Translations under genes and position numbers: made by a program
Source of the DNA: Frateuria_A sp035944355
GTDB lineage: Bacteria > Pseudomonadota > Gammaproteobacteria > Xanthomonadales > Rhodanobacteraceae
NCBI RefSeq assembly: GCF_035944355.1
Contig: NZ_DASZBH010000009.1
Coordinates: 1 to 64,000, forward strand
Length of the DNA stretch: 64,000 nt
Reading direction: 5' to 3'
Notes under the pieces: generated by a model
What the model saw: the letters and a program-made list of their open reading frames with translations, nothing else
Databases searched by the model: none
Told to the model about the DNA's origin: nothing
Shown: positions 25,160 through 33,033 of the stretch, one piece after another
Layout of the letters: every line of letters begins with the position of its first letter
Position numbering within the stretch: the stretch's first letter is position 1

Positions 25160-27001
25160 TCAGCGGAACATCAGGTTGATGGCGACCAGCGAGGCCACCA
25201 GCACCAGCAAGGTGAGCGGCACGCCCACGCGCAGGAAATCCTTGCCGCGGTAGCCGCCGGGGCCGGCCACCATCATCAGCGCGGGATGCCCGGAACTGAG
25301 CAGGAAGGTGTTGGACGAGGATACCGCCACGATCAGCGCATAGGCCGAAGGGTTGCCGCCGGTGGCCACCGCCACGCTAATGGCGATGGGCACCATCATC
25401 ACGGTCGCGCCCACGTTCGACATCACCTGCGAGAACAGCAGGGTGAGCACCGCCAGGCAGGCCTGTAGGATCCACGGCGACGCACCCCCCAGGTGGTTGA
25501 GCACTTCCTGCGCCAGCCACGCGGCCGTGCCGGTGGCGTCCATCGACCAGCCGAGCGGAATCAGACACGCGGTAACAAAAATCGTCTTCCAGTTGACCGC
25601 CTTGTAGGCCTCGTCCATGTTCAGCACGCCGGTCAGCAGCATGCCGATGGCGCCGGTCATCATCGCCACCGACAGGTCCAGGTGGGTGAACAGCGCCAGG
25701 CACTTGGCCAGCAGGAAGAAGCCCACCGCCTGCCAGATCTTGCCTGGGCGCTGCTCCTCCTTGGGGATGTCGGTGACGACCACCAGGTCCTTGTCTTCCG
25801 AGGCCAGCGCCAGGTCGTGCCAGCTCGAGTGCAGCACCAGCGTGTCGCCGGCACGCAGGCTCACGCCGCGCACGTCGTCGCGGAATACCTGATCGCCACG
25901 GTTGATCGCCAGTACCGAGATGCCGTAACGCTTGCGCAGCCGCAGGTCGCCCACGCTCTGCTTGAGGAAGCGCGAGGACGGCGGCAGCACCGCCTCGGAG
26001 ATGCCGGCACGGGTCGGGTTGAACAGCTCGCCCAATTGCCGCATGCGCGGCGACACCTTGCACAGCTGGTTGTTGGCGAACTGCGCCACCTGGTCGCGCG
26101 GCGCCAGCACGCCCAGCACCGAGCCGACCCAGATCACGTAGTCGACGGGCGGCGCCATGCGCGCGTCGTTGCCGCTCTTGATCGCCAGGATCAGCGGCGC
26201 GCCGTGCAGCTGTTCCACTTCGCCGATGCTCATGCCGACCAGCGGGCTCTCGGCGGTGACGGTCAGTTCGGCCGTCTCGCCGCCGATGCCGTAGGTCTCG
26301 GCGAAGTAGCTTTCGGTACGGCCGGGGGTGACCTTCAGCCGTTCGTCTTCGCGCTCGGGCAGCAGCCGGCGGGTGAACAGCCAGAAGTAGGCGATGCCCA
26401 GCAGGGCAAGCAGCAGGCCTACGGGCGTGACGCTGAACAGGCCGAATTTCGGAATGGTGTGCGCGCCCGGCGGCAGGTTGGCGTTGGCGCTTGCGATCAG
26501 GTCGTTGAGGACGATCAGCGGGGAGTTGGCGATCAGCGTCGTGTTGGTCGCGGTCAGGATGCAGAAACCCATCGGCAGCAGCAGCCGCGAGATCGGCACG
26601 CCGGTGCGCGCGGACAGGCGGCTGGTCACCGGGATCATCAGCGCCGCCAGCGCCTGGCTCGGGATCACCGCACTGAAGAGGCTCGTGACCGAGTTGATCA
26701 CCACGCCCAGGCGCGACTCCTTGCCGCGCGCCATGCGCATCACGAAGCTGGCGGTCAGCGAGAGCACGCCGGCGCGATCCAGCCCCGCGCCCATGATCAT
26801 GATCGCGATGATCGCGATCACCGCGTTGCCGGCGAAGCCGTTGAACACGCGATCGGAGGGAATCAGCCCGGTCAGGCCGATCACCACCACCACCAGCAGC
26901 GCCACCATGTCGGCGCGGATCCACTCCAGCACCAGCATCAGCATGGTGAAGCCCACCAGCCCGAGCACCAGGATCATTTCGGGGGTGAGCGCGAGGGCCA
27001 C
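25160..27001 (-). CDS. SLC13/DASS-type anion permease with two TrkA-C (RCK_C) domains
   Basis: The 613-residue protein has two blocks of membrane segments (about residues 5-210 and 420-612) separated by a soluble part with two TrkA-C-like domains (about 215-405). TATNTTLIANSPLIVLND and SSNTFLLSSGHPALMM are the paired substrate/sodium-site motifs of the family. Relatives transport sulfate or dicarboxylates; the RCK-containing kind includes sulfate-uptake proteins of algae and cyanobacteria. The start is GTG with GGA 11 bp upstream. Position at the edge of a locus with PAPS-making genes makes sulfate a good guess. The substrate cannot be read from the sequence. Confidence 0.84.
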   Translation of the reverse strand: MALALTPEMILVLGLVGFTMLMLVLEWIRADMVALLVVVVIGLTGLIPSDRVFNGFAGNAVIAIIAIMIMGAGLDRAGVLSLTASFVMRMARGKESRLGVVINSVTSLFSAVIPSQALAALMIPVTSRLSARTGVPISRLLLPMGFCILTATNTTLIANSPLIVLNDLIASANANLPPGAHTIPKFGLFSVTPVGLLLALLGIAYFWLFTRRLLPEREDERLKVTPGRTESYFAETYGIGGETAELTVTAESPLVGMSIGEVEQLHGAPLILAIKSGNDARMAPPVDYVIWVGSVLGVLAPRDQVAQFANNQLCKVSPRMRQLGELFNPTRAGISEAVLPPSSRFLKQSVGDLRLRKRYGISVLAINRGDQVFRDDVRGVSLRAGDTLVLHSSWHDLALASEDKDLVVVTDIPKEEQRPGKIWQAVGFFLLAKCLALFTHLDLSVAMMTGAIGMLLTGVLNMDEAYKAVNWKTIFVTACLIPLGWSMDATGTAAWLAQEVLNHLGGASPWILQACLAVLTLLFSQVMSNVGATVMMVPIAISVAVATGGNPSAYALIVAVSSSNTFLLSSGHPALMMVAGPGGYRGKDFLRVGVPLTLLVLVASLVAINLMFR

Positions 27002-27150
27002 TAGCGATCGTCCAGGTGGGGCTGGCGGTGGAAGCGGATGGGATTGTGCAGTGGTTGCCTCACGCGGCCGGGCCCGTCCCTGTTTGTCGGCCAGTATAAG
27101 CGGGGCATCCCAGCGGCTGGTGAACCTCGGGGCTCGCGCACGGCTCGCAT

Positions 27151-27171
27151 CCTCTCCTTTCCGGGGAGAGG
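27151..27171. repeat. Dispersed CTCTCC...GGAGAG palindrome
   Basis: Seven-bp arms (CCTCTCC / GGAGAGG) with a 7-nt loop, placed just after the trmB stop. Similar palindromes are at 42894, 54239 and, imperfectly, 21097, 34339 and 34461. Confidence 0.6.
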
Positions 27172-27181
27172 GAGCACCCCA

Positions 27182-27889
27182 TCACACCCGGCGATAGAGC
27201 AGGTCCCAAACCCCGTGCCCGAGCTTCAGGCCACGCCGCTCGAAGTGGGTCTGGATGCGCCAGGCCGGCTTCTGCGCGTACCGGCCCGGCGCGACGGCGT
27301 TGCGCCAGGCGGGCGCCGCCTCCATCACCTCCAGCATGTGTTCGGCGTAGGGCTGCCAGTCGGTAGCCAGGTGCAGCAGGCCGTCGGGCGCCATGCGCGA
27401 GGCGAGCAGGGCGACGAATTCCGGCTGCACGATGCGCCGCTTGTTGTGCCGCTTCTTGTGCCAGGGGTCGGGAAACCAGAGCCGCGCTTCGGTCAGCGTA
27501 TCCGGCGCGATCTCCTGCTCCAGCACCTCGACCGCGTCGTGCTTGTAGATGCGCACGTTGTGCGCGTCGCGCGCCGCCAATGCGTTCATCAGGCGGCCCA
27601 CGCCGGGACCGTGCACCTCGATGCCCACGTAGTCGCGGGCCGGATCGTGCTCGCTGGCCCAGGCCAGCGCCTCGCCGTTGCCGAAACCGATCTCCAGCAC
27701 CCGTGGCGCCTGCCGGCCGAAGCGCGCGCCCAGGTCCTGCACGGTGCCGGTGTAGTCGATGCCGAAGCGGGCCCAGTGCGCGTCGAAGGCGCGCTGCTGG
27801 GCCGGGGTCATGCGGCCCTCGCGCAGCACGAAGCTGCGGATGCGGCGCAGGTGCGTGGGCTGGTCGGGAAGGTCGGGCTGGTCGGTCAC
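27182..27889 (-). CDS. trmB: tRNA (guanine-N7-)-methyltransferase
   Basis: The 235-residue protein has the SAM-binding VLEIGFGNGEAL motif and the TrmB-specific WFPDPWHKKRHNKRR block. It methylates G46 in the variable loop of tRNAs, using SAM. The start is GTG. Upstream, a TACAAT -10 box on the minus strand (27948-27953) followed by GCGC suggests its own promoter. A palindrome lies just downstream. Confidence 0.96.
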   Translation of the reverse strand: MTDQPDLPDQPTHLRRIRSFVLREGRMTPAQQRAFDAHWARFGIDYTGTVQDLGARFGRQAPRVLEIGFGNGEALAWASEHDPARDYVGIEVHGPGVGRLMNALAARDAHNVRIYKHDAVEVLEQEIAPDTLTEARLWFPDPWHKKRHNKRRIVQPEFVALLASRMAPDGLLHLATDWQPYAEHMLEVMEAAPAWRNAVAPGRYAQKPAWRIQTHFERRGLKLGHGVWDLLYRRV

Positions 27890-27947
27890 GGCGTGCGCCT
27901 GGGTTGCGATGGACGGGGCGCTTGTGGGTCACGCCGAGAGGGCGCGC

Positions 27948-27953
27948 ATTGTA
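27948..27953 (-). promoter_or_regulatory. Candidate -10 box of trmB
   Basis: TACAAT on the minus strand about 59 bp before the GTG, followed directly by GCGCGC. No good -35 is visible at 16-18 bp; that position is occupied by the stem of the hairpin at 27956-27978. Confidence 0.45.
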
Positions 27954-27955
27954 GC

Positions 27956-27978
27956 GGCGGCGCCACGCGGGCGCCGCC
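27956..27978 (-). terminator. Hairpin after the DUF6600 gene
   Basis: A perfect 9-bp stem (GGCGGCGCC / GGCGCCGCC) with a 5-nt loop starts 9 bp after the stop at 27987. No T-tract. It probably marks the end of that transcript. Confidence 0.5.
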
Positions 27979-27986
27979 TGGGGCGT

Positions 27987-30224
27987 TCAGTGCTGTTCGT
28001 CGAGCCGGCGCGGCGCCTCGTGCCGCGGACGCTCCGTCGGCGGATGCGGCTGGGGCGCCTGGGCGGGCGGGGCGGCGCGCGGTACCGGTTGGGACTGCGA
28101 CATCGGCCGCATCGAGCGGAAGTCGGGGGCACGCTCGAAACGCTGCGGTTGTGGCGGTGCGCGCTCACGCAGTTGCGCCTCGAAATCCGGCGCGCGCATG
28201 CGCGCCGGCTGGGCGACTTCGCCGCGCGGCGGCATGGCCTGTTCGCGGCGTGCCTCCTCGATGCGTGCCTCCTCGATGCGTGTCGCACGCGCCTGTGCGT
28301 CGGCATTCGGCGCCGCCTGCTGGAAACGGGGCGTGTCCCCTTCCAGGCGACGCGCTGGTGCGGGCTGCACTGCGGCCCGTTCGAAGCGCGGTACCTGCGG
28401 CAGCGGGGAGGCGCCACGCGCGGCAGGTTCGCGATCGGACGCGCCGCTGGAAATGAAGCTCATGCTGCCCGGGCGCTGCGCCGGTTCGCGCGGTAGGTCT
28501 CCCTCCTGGCGGGCGAAGCGCGCCGAGCGCAATTCACCCGGACGCAGCGGCTCCTCGCGAATGGGTCTGGCGGCGGCCGCGTCGCTACTGCGGATGTCGC
28601 GACCGCCGGCGAAGCGTGCTGTGTCGCCCGCGGGCGCTTGCGGCGGGCGGGCACGATCGGCCGGGACGATGCGCGCGACCGACGGCAGGGTGGCCGCGCG
28701 GGGCTGCAGGACACGGACGTTCGCTGGCGCCTGCGGGCGCGGACGAGGCATGCGGTCGTCGGACGCCATGTCCACGCGCGGCGCGTGCCATGCGACGACC
28801 TCGCGCCGGAAGCCCTGCGCGGGCAGCGGGCGCGCCTGCGGCGGGCGCTGCGGGGCGAAGCTGCGCGGCGTGGGGCGCGGCGTGGCGGCGCGGGTCAGCA
28901 CCGAGGCGCCGGCAAGCTGGCTCGGGTCCAGCCTCAGCTGGTGCCGCTGCACGCGGTCGGCCTCGGCGAAGTTGCGCGCAGGCATCGCGGTGAAGCCGCG
29001 CGGCCCGTGGCCGTCGCGGCCCATGGCACGCACCGGCGGGGCGATGCCGCGGTTCCAGTCGCGGTAGCGGCTGTCGATGCGGTTGACGATCACCGTGCGG
29101 TTGACGTTGCGCACGTAGATGTTGGTCACGTTGACCTGGGTGTAGTAGCTGCGGCTGCTGCGGTACCACGGGTCGTAGACGTCGCCCGGGCCGAGCGGGA
29201 ACCAGCCCACCGGCGCGCTGCCGATCGATACGCCCCAGTGCGCGCCGCCGACGAAGGCGACCAGCGCCGGCGCGTACACCGGGCGCCAGCCGATCGGCCC
29301 GGGCACCCAGCACCAGCCGTCGCGCCAGGCCCAGCGTCCGTAGTGATAGGGAGCGAAACCCCAGGGCGCGTCATCCACCCAGGTCCAGCCCCAGGGAGCG
29401 ACCCAGGCCCAGTGGCCGTCTCGGTAGGGCGCCCAGTCGGCGCCGACGTCGGCCGGATACCACACCGTGCCGTAGTCAGGATCGCTGCGCCATTGGCCGT
29501 AGCTGTCCAGATCCTGGTAGCCGATCACGTCTTCGGAAACGTAGCGGCGCGAACGGGAGGCGGCGTAGCGGCGGTCGCGCTCGCTGGACCACGCGTCGAA
29601 GCCGTCGCCGCCTGCGATGTCTTCCAAGGCGACGTCGTTCAGCGAAGAATCGGCGAAGCGGTAGCTGCGCCCGGCGACGACCAGACGCTGCGCGTCGTTC
29701 TCGCCGTAGACCGTGGCACTCCCGTCGAAGGCGGTGACGCGGGTGCCCCGGCCGTCGCGATCGACGTCGACGCGGAAGCTGCCCGGATGGTCGACCACCA
29801 GCGCGACGGTCGGCGTGTCGATCTCGTAGCTCTGGCCATCGTCCAGCCGGCGCACGGTCAGGGCGAGCGTGCCCTGGGTCAGTTCGAGCTGGGCCATGCG
29901 GTCGTCCAGCTGCAGGACGCCCACGTCGGTCTGGCCGTCCACACGCAGCGCGGCGCCGCCCAGCTCCAGCTCGGCGCGGGCGCCGGCGGCGCTGGAAAGC
30001 CGGTCGCCGCTGGTCAACGGACGGTTGATGCCCGCTTCGCCCCAGTCCTGTCCGCCGGAAGGCAGCAGGCCGACGTCGCCCTCCAGGTAGGAAAGCCGCG
30101 CGACCCGGGCGGGCGGATCGCCCGCGGTGTCGGCCGCCTGCGCGTGCAGCGCACCGCAGGCGCACAACAGCACGGTTGCGGCGCACGAGCGCCAGATCAG
30201 CTGCAGCTTCGAAGGTGCACGCAT
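27987..30224 (-). CDS. Secreted FecR-like / DUF6600 protein with Trp-rich centre and Pro/Arg-rich tail
   Basis: The 745-residue protein has a signal peptide (residues 1-30, ending AQA). A FecR-like beta domain follows (about 40-190, ARVARLSYLEGDVGLLPSG to FDGSATVYG). Next is a tryptophan-rich region (about 225-330) with repeated YGQWR, GHWAWV, WGWTWVDD and YGRWAWRDG units typical of DUF6600. The C-terminal half (about 400-745) is low-complexity, rich in Pro, Arg, Ala and Gln, with no fold visible. The start at 30224 has GGAGAG upstream and is followed at once by the signal peptide; the frame stays open for 68 codons upstream without meaning. Such proteins are envelope-associated in proteobacteria, but their role is unknown. 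Confidence 0.82.
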   Translation of the reverse strand: MRAPSKLQLIWRSCAATVLLCACGALHAQAADTAGDPPARVARLSYLEGDVGLLPSGGQDWGEAGINRPLTSGDRLSSAAGARAELELGGAALRVDGQTDVGVLQLDDRMAQLELTQGTLALTVRRLDDGQSYEIDTPTVALVVDHPGSFRVDVDRDGRGTRVTAFDGSATVYGENDAQRLVVAGRSYRFADSSLNDVALEDIAGGDGFDAWSSERDRRYAASRSRRYVSEDVIGYQDLDSYGQWRSDPDYGTVWYPADVGADWAPYRDGHWAWVAPWGWTWVDDAPWGFAPYHYGRWAWRDGWCWVPGPIGWRPVYAPALVAFVGGAHWGVSIGSAPVGWFPLGPGDVYDPWYRSSRSYYTQVNVTNIYVRNVNRTVIVNRIDSRYRDWNRGIAPPVRAMGRDGHGPRGFTAMPARNFAEADRVQRHQLRLDPSQLAGASVLTRAATPRPTPRSFAPQRPPQARPLPAQGFRREVVAWHAPRVDMASDDRMPRPRPQAPANVRVLQPRAATLPSVARIVPADRARPPQAPAGDTARFAGGRDIRSSDAAAARPIREEPLRPGELRSARFARQEGDLPREPAQRPGSMSFISSGASDREPAARGASPLPQVPRFERAAVQPAPARRLEGDTPRFQQAAPNADAQARATRIEEARIEEARREQAMPPRGEVAQPARMRAPDFEAQLRERAPPQPQRFERAPDFRSMRPMSQSQPVPRAAPPAQAPQPHPPTERPRHEAPRRLDEQH

Positions 30225-30422
30225 GATGTTCTCTCCGCCATGTTTGGGCACGGGAACGGCTCTCGTCACGACGCGATGACTGATTATGGGCCGGCCGTTC
30301 ACCCGGCAATGGGCCGATGCGCACGACGGTTCAGCCGGCCGCCATGTGCGGTTCACACGGCATTGGGCCAGGCCGGCCGCCGGTTTTTCGCGCGGGGCAT
30401 TTCCTGCCCGTCGTTCCCGGGT

Positions 30423-30428
30423 TACCAT
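30423..30428 (+). promoter_or_regulatory. Candidate -10 box of the tRNA-Gly gene
   Basis: TACCAT ends 10 bp before the first base of the tRNA, the spacing expected for a tRNA promoter. The -35 is weak (TTTCCT at 17 bp). Confidence 0.35.
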
Positions 30429-30438
30429 CCCGGCGAAC

Positions 30439-30512
30439 GCGGGTGTAGCTCAATGGTAGAGCTGTAGCTTCCCAAGCTACTGACGAGGGTTCGATTCCCT
30501 TCACCCGCTCCA
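30439..30512 (+). tRNA. tRNA-Gly (anticodon CCC)
   Basis: The 74-nt sequence folds as a standard cloverleaf: acceptor arms GCGGGTG / CACCCGC, D-arm with GTAGCTCAATGGTAGAG, anticodon stem GTAGC / GCTAC with loop TTCCCAA (anticodon CCC), T-arm GAGGG-TTCGATT-CCCTT, discriminator T and encoded CCA. It reads GGG codons. No second tRNA is adjacent. Confidence 0.97.
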
Positions 30513-30531
30513 GCTTCGCTCCAACACGAAA

Positions 30532-30549
30532 GCCCGATCCCCGTCGGGC
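30532..30549 (+). terminator. Short hairpin after tRNA-Gly
   Basis: A 6-bp stem (GCCCGA / TCGGGC) 20 bp after the tRNA, followed by CTCTCTTC rather than a clean T-tract. Weak candidate terminator. Confidence 0.35.
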
Positions 30550-30575
30550 CTCTCTTCGGACTGCGGCGTGTGCGG

Positions 30576-31037
30576 ATGAATGCAGGCGTGATCACCCTCG
30601 GTTGGCGGGAGCGGCTGGCGTTGCCGCAGTTCGGCATCGGCCAGCTCAAGGCCAAGCTCGATACCGGCGCCCGCTCAAGTTCGCTGCATGTCGATGCGCT
30701 CGACACCTTCCAGCGCGAGGGTGCGACCTGGCTGCGCTTTTCGCTCACGCTGGGGCCGCGGCACCGGCACGCCGTGCAGTGCGAGGCGCCGGCGATGGGG
30801 CGGCGCGTGGTCACCGACACCGGCGGGCACAGCACCGAGCGCTGGTTCGTGCGCAGCGAGGTACTGCTGGCCGGCGAGCGTTTCCCCATCGACATCAGCC
30901 TCACCGACCGCCGGCATATGCTGTTCCCCATGCTGCTCGGCCGCAGCGCCCTGTTGGGTCGTTTCGCGGTGGACCCGGCGCTTTCCTACACCCAGCCACG
31001 CCCCCGAGCCGCATCCGCGGAGCCGGGCCTGTCCTGA
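30576..31037 (+). CDS. Retropepsin-like / putative ATP-dependent zinc protease family protein (RimK-associated)
   Basis: The 153-residue protein fits PF05618: KAKLDTGARSSSLHV carries the DTG-A aspartic-protease-like motif near residue 30, and FPMLLGRSALLGRFAVDPA is the conserved C-terminal block. Members are usually next to rimK or related ATP-grasp ligases and may trim the glutamate tails that those ligases add. rimK starts 27 bp downstream here. ATG at 30576 was preferred over a GTG two codons earlier. The protease activity is family-based inference. Confidence 0.85.
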   Translation: MNAGVITLGWRERLALPQFGIGQLKAKLDTGARSSSLHVDALDTFQREGATWLRFSLTLGPRHRHAVQCEAPAMGRRVVTDTGGHSTERWFVRSEVLLAGERFPIDISLTDRRHMLFPMLLGRSALLGRFAVDPALSYTQPRPRAASAEPGLS

Positions 31038-31064
31038 GCCGCCTAAACCTCACCGGCCATTCCC

Positions 31065-31937
31065 ATGAAGATCGCGATCCTGTCGCGCAACACGCGGCTG
31101 TACTCGACCCGCCGGCTGGTCGAGGCCGCCCGCGAACGCAACCATGTGGTGCGCGTGCTCGACCCGCTGCGCTGCTACGTGCGCATCGCTCCGAACGACG
31201 TTTCCGTGCGCTACAAGGGCAAGGCCCTGCGCGACATCGATGCTGTAATCCCGCGCATCGGCACTACCGCCACCTTCTACGGCACGGCCGTGCTGCGTCA
31301 GCTGGAGATGATGGGCGTGTACACGCCCAACTCCTCCGATGCGGTGCTGCGCGCGCGCGACAAGCTGCGCGCCTTGCAGATCCTTGCATCTCACGGGCTG
31401 GACATGCCGGTGACCGTGTTTGGCGACAACCCGGACGACACCAACGATGTGCTGGCCATGCTCGGCGAGCCGCCGCACGTCATCAAATTGAACGAAGGCA
31501 GCCAGGGTACCGGCGTGGTGCTGGCGGAGAAACGCAGCGCCTCGCAGAGCGTGATCGAAGCCTTCCGTGGCCTGTACGCCAACTTCCTGGTGCAGGAGTT
31601 CATCGCCGAGGCCAAGGGCAGCGATCTGCGCTGCTTCGTGGTCGGCAAGAAAGTGATCGCGGCCATGCAGCGCGAGGCCAGCCCCGGTGATTTCCGCGCC
31701 AACCTGCATCGTGGCGGCAGCGCAGTGAAAGTGATACCGAGCGCCGACGAAAAGCGCATCGCCGTGCGGGCCGCCGCGGCGCTGGGCCTGGGGATCGCCG
31801 GCGTCGACCTGCTGCGCTCCCGGCGCGGGCCGCTGCTGCTGGAGGTGAATGCCTCGCCGGGCCTGGAAGGCATCGAAGCCGCTACCGGGGTGGACGTCGC
31901 GGGGCAAATCATCGCCTTCGTGGAACGGCATCCATAA
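31065..31937 (+). CDS. rimK: Ribosomal protein S6--L-glutamate ligase (ATP-grasp)
   Basis: The 290-residue protein starts MKIAILSRNTRLYSTRRLVEAA and has the ATP-grasp elements PHVIKLNEGSQGTGVVLAE, FLVQEFIAEAKGSDLRCFVVG and LLLEVNASPGLEGIE with the metal-binding E-N pair, all characteristic of RimK. The enzyme adds glutamate residues to the C-terminus of ribosomal protein S6 using ATP. It forms a two-gene unit with the upstream retropepsin-like gene. Confidence 0.95.
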   Translation: MKIAILSRNTRLYSTRRLVEAARERNHVVRVLDPLRCYVRIAPNDVSVRYKGKALRDIDAVIPRIGTTATFYGTAVLRQLEMMGVYTPNSSDAVLRARDKLRALQILASHGLDMPVTVFGDNPDDTNDVLAMLGEPPHVIKLNEGSQGTGVVLAEKRSASQSVIEAFRGLYANFLVQEFIAEAKGSDLRCFVVGKKVIAAMQREASPGDFRANLHRGGSAVKVIPSADEKRIAVRAAAALGLGIAGVDLLRSRRGPLLLEVNASPGLEGIEAATGVDVAGQIIAFVERHP

Positions 31938-32346
31938 GGGTCCGGACGGGCAGCCCTGCGGCGGACACTTGCCTCAGCCGCCGACCCTCGGGCCCGCGAC
32001 CCTTGCCGCGGCGATAGGCGCACCAGGGAATGCGGCTGCTTCGAGTTCGTCGGCAGGACGGGCACGCGACCGCATCGAGCCGCCGCTTAACCCGTCCGTC
32101 AGATCGCATTAACTCCGCCGTAACCGTGCTGAACCTATAACACTCTCTACTGCAATGTGCCTGCGCCTACCGCAAGGCGGTGACGGCAGATTTCGGTATC
32201 GGGGCAGTAAGCTTTAGGCCCAGGTGCGCCGGCGACGAGTCGGGCATCTGGGCCTTTTTATTGGCATGGCCTGCAGCGGCCGCCCCCGTGACGGCAAGCT
32301 TGTTAAGCTTGCTAACCTCGACGGCCAGTGGCCTATGGAGTGGCGC
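31938..32346. promoter_or_regulatory. Long structured leader of the two-component operon
   Basis: No gene is supported in these 409 bp. A TATAAC box (32136-32141) is a possible -10. About 75 bp further on, AGGCCCAG (32216-32223) pairs with CTGGGCCT (32248-32255), followed by a run of five T, so a terminator or attenuator structure precedes the response regulator gene. A perfect inverted repeat GCAAGCTT-GTT-AAGCTTGC lies at 32294-32312, about 35 bp before the start codon, a candidate operator. Confidence 0.5.
32216..32259 (+). terminator. Attenuator-like hairpin in the leader of the response regulator gene
   Basis: An 8-bp stem with a 24-nt loop followed by TTTTT, about 88 bp before the start codon at 32347. 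It could end a short RNA of about 110 nt started near 32148 or regulate read-through into the operon. Confidence 0.5.
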
Positions 32347-33033
32347 ATGCGTGTCCTTGTGATCGAAGACAACAGCGATATCGCGACCAACATCGGCGAT
32401 TACCTGGAAGACCGCGGTCACGTGGTCGATTTCGCCGGCGATGGCGTCACCGGCCTGCACCTGGCCGTGGTGCACGATTTCGACGTGATCGTGCTGGACC
32501 TCACCCTGCCGGGCATGGACGGCCTGGACGTGGCGCGCAAGCTGCGCCACGAGGCGCACAAGCAGACGCCGGTGCTGATGCTCACCGCGCGCGACGCGCT
32601 GGAGCAGAAGCTCACCGGCTTCGAGTCCGGCGCCGACGACTACATGACCAAACCCTTCGCCCTGCAGGAACTGGCCGCGCGGCTGGAAGTGCTGGCGCGC
32701 CGCGGCAAGGGTCCGCAGAGCCGCGTGCTCAAGGTCGCCGACCTCACCTACAACCTGGACACGCTCACGGTCACCCGCGACGGCAAATCGATCCAGTTGA
32801 ACCCGATCGGCCTGAAACTCCTGCAGGCGCTGATGGAAGCCAGCCCTTCGGTGGTCACCCGGCAAGACCTGGAACAGCGCGTGTGGGGCGAGGAACTGCC
32901 TGATTCCGATTCGCTGCGCGTGCACATCCACGGCCTGCGCGCGGCGATCGACAAACCCTTCGACAAGCCGCTGATCCACACGCGGCACGGCATCGGCTAC
33001 CGCATGGTCGAGCCTGATTCCGTCCAAGCCTGA
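32347..33033 (+). CDS. OmpR/PhoP-family response regulator
   Basis: The 228-residue protein has a receiver domain (MRVLVIEDN, phosphoacceptor Asp51 in VIVLDLTLPGMDG, Thr in MLTARDA, Lys in MTKPF) and a winged-helix DNA-binding domain (about 127-224, ending HTRHGIGYRMVEP). ATG at 32347 has GGAG 7 bp upstream; upstream in-frame ATGs would add non-family residues. The stop overlaps the histidine kinase start (TGATG). The inverted repeat at 32294-32312 may be its own binding site. Signal and targets unknown. Confidence 0.93.
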   Translation: MRVLVIEDNSDIATNIGDYLEDRGHVVDFAGDGVTGLHLAVVHDFDVIVLDLTLPGMDGLDVARKLRHEAHKQTPVLMLTARDALEQKLTGFESGADDYMTKPFALQELAARLEVLARRGKGPQSRVLKVADLTYNLDTLTVTRDGKSIQLNPIGLKLLQALMEASPSVVTRQDLEQRVWGEELPDSDSLRVHIHGLRAAIDKPFDKPLIHTRHGIGYRMVEPDSVQA

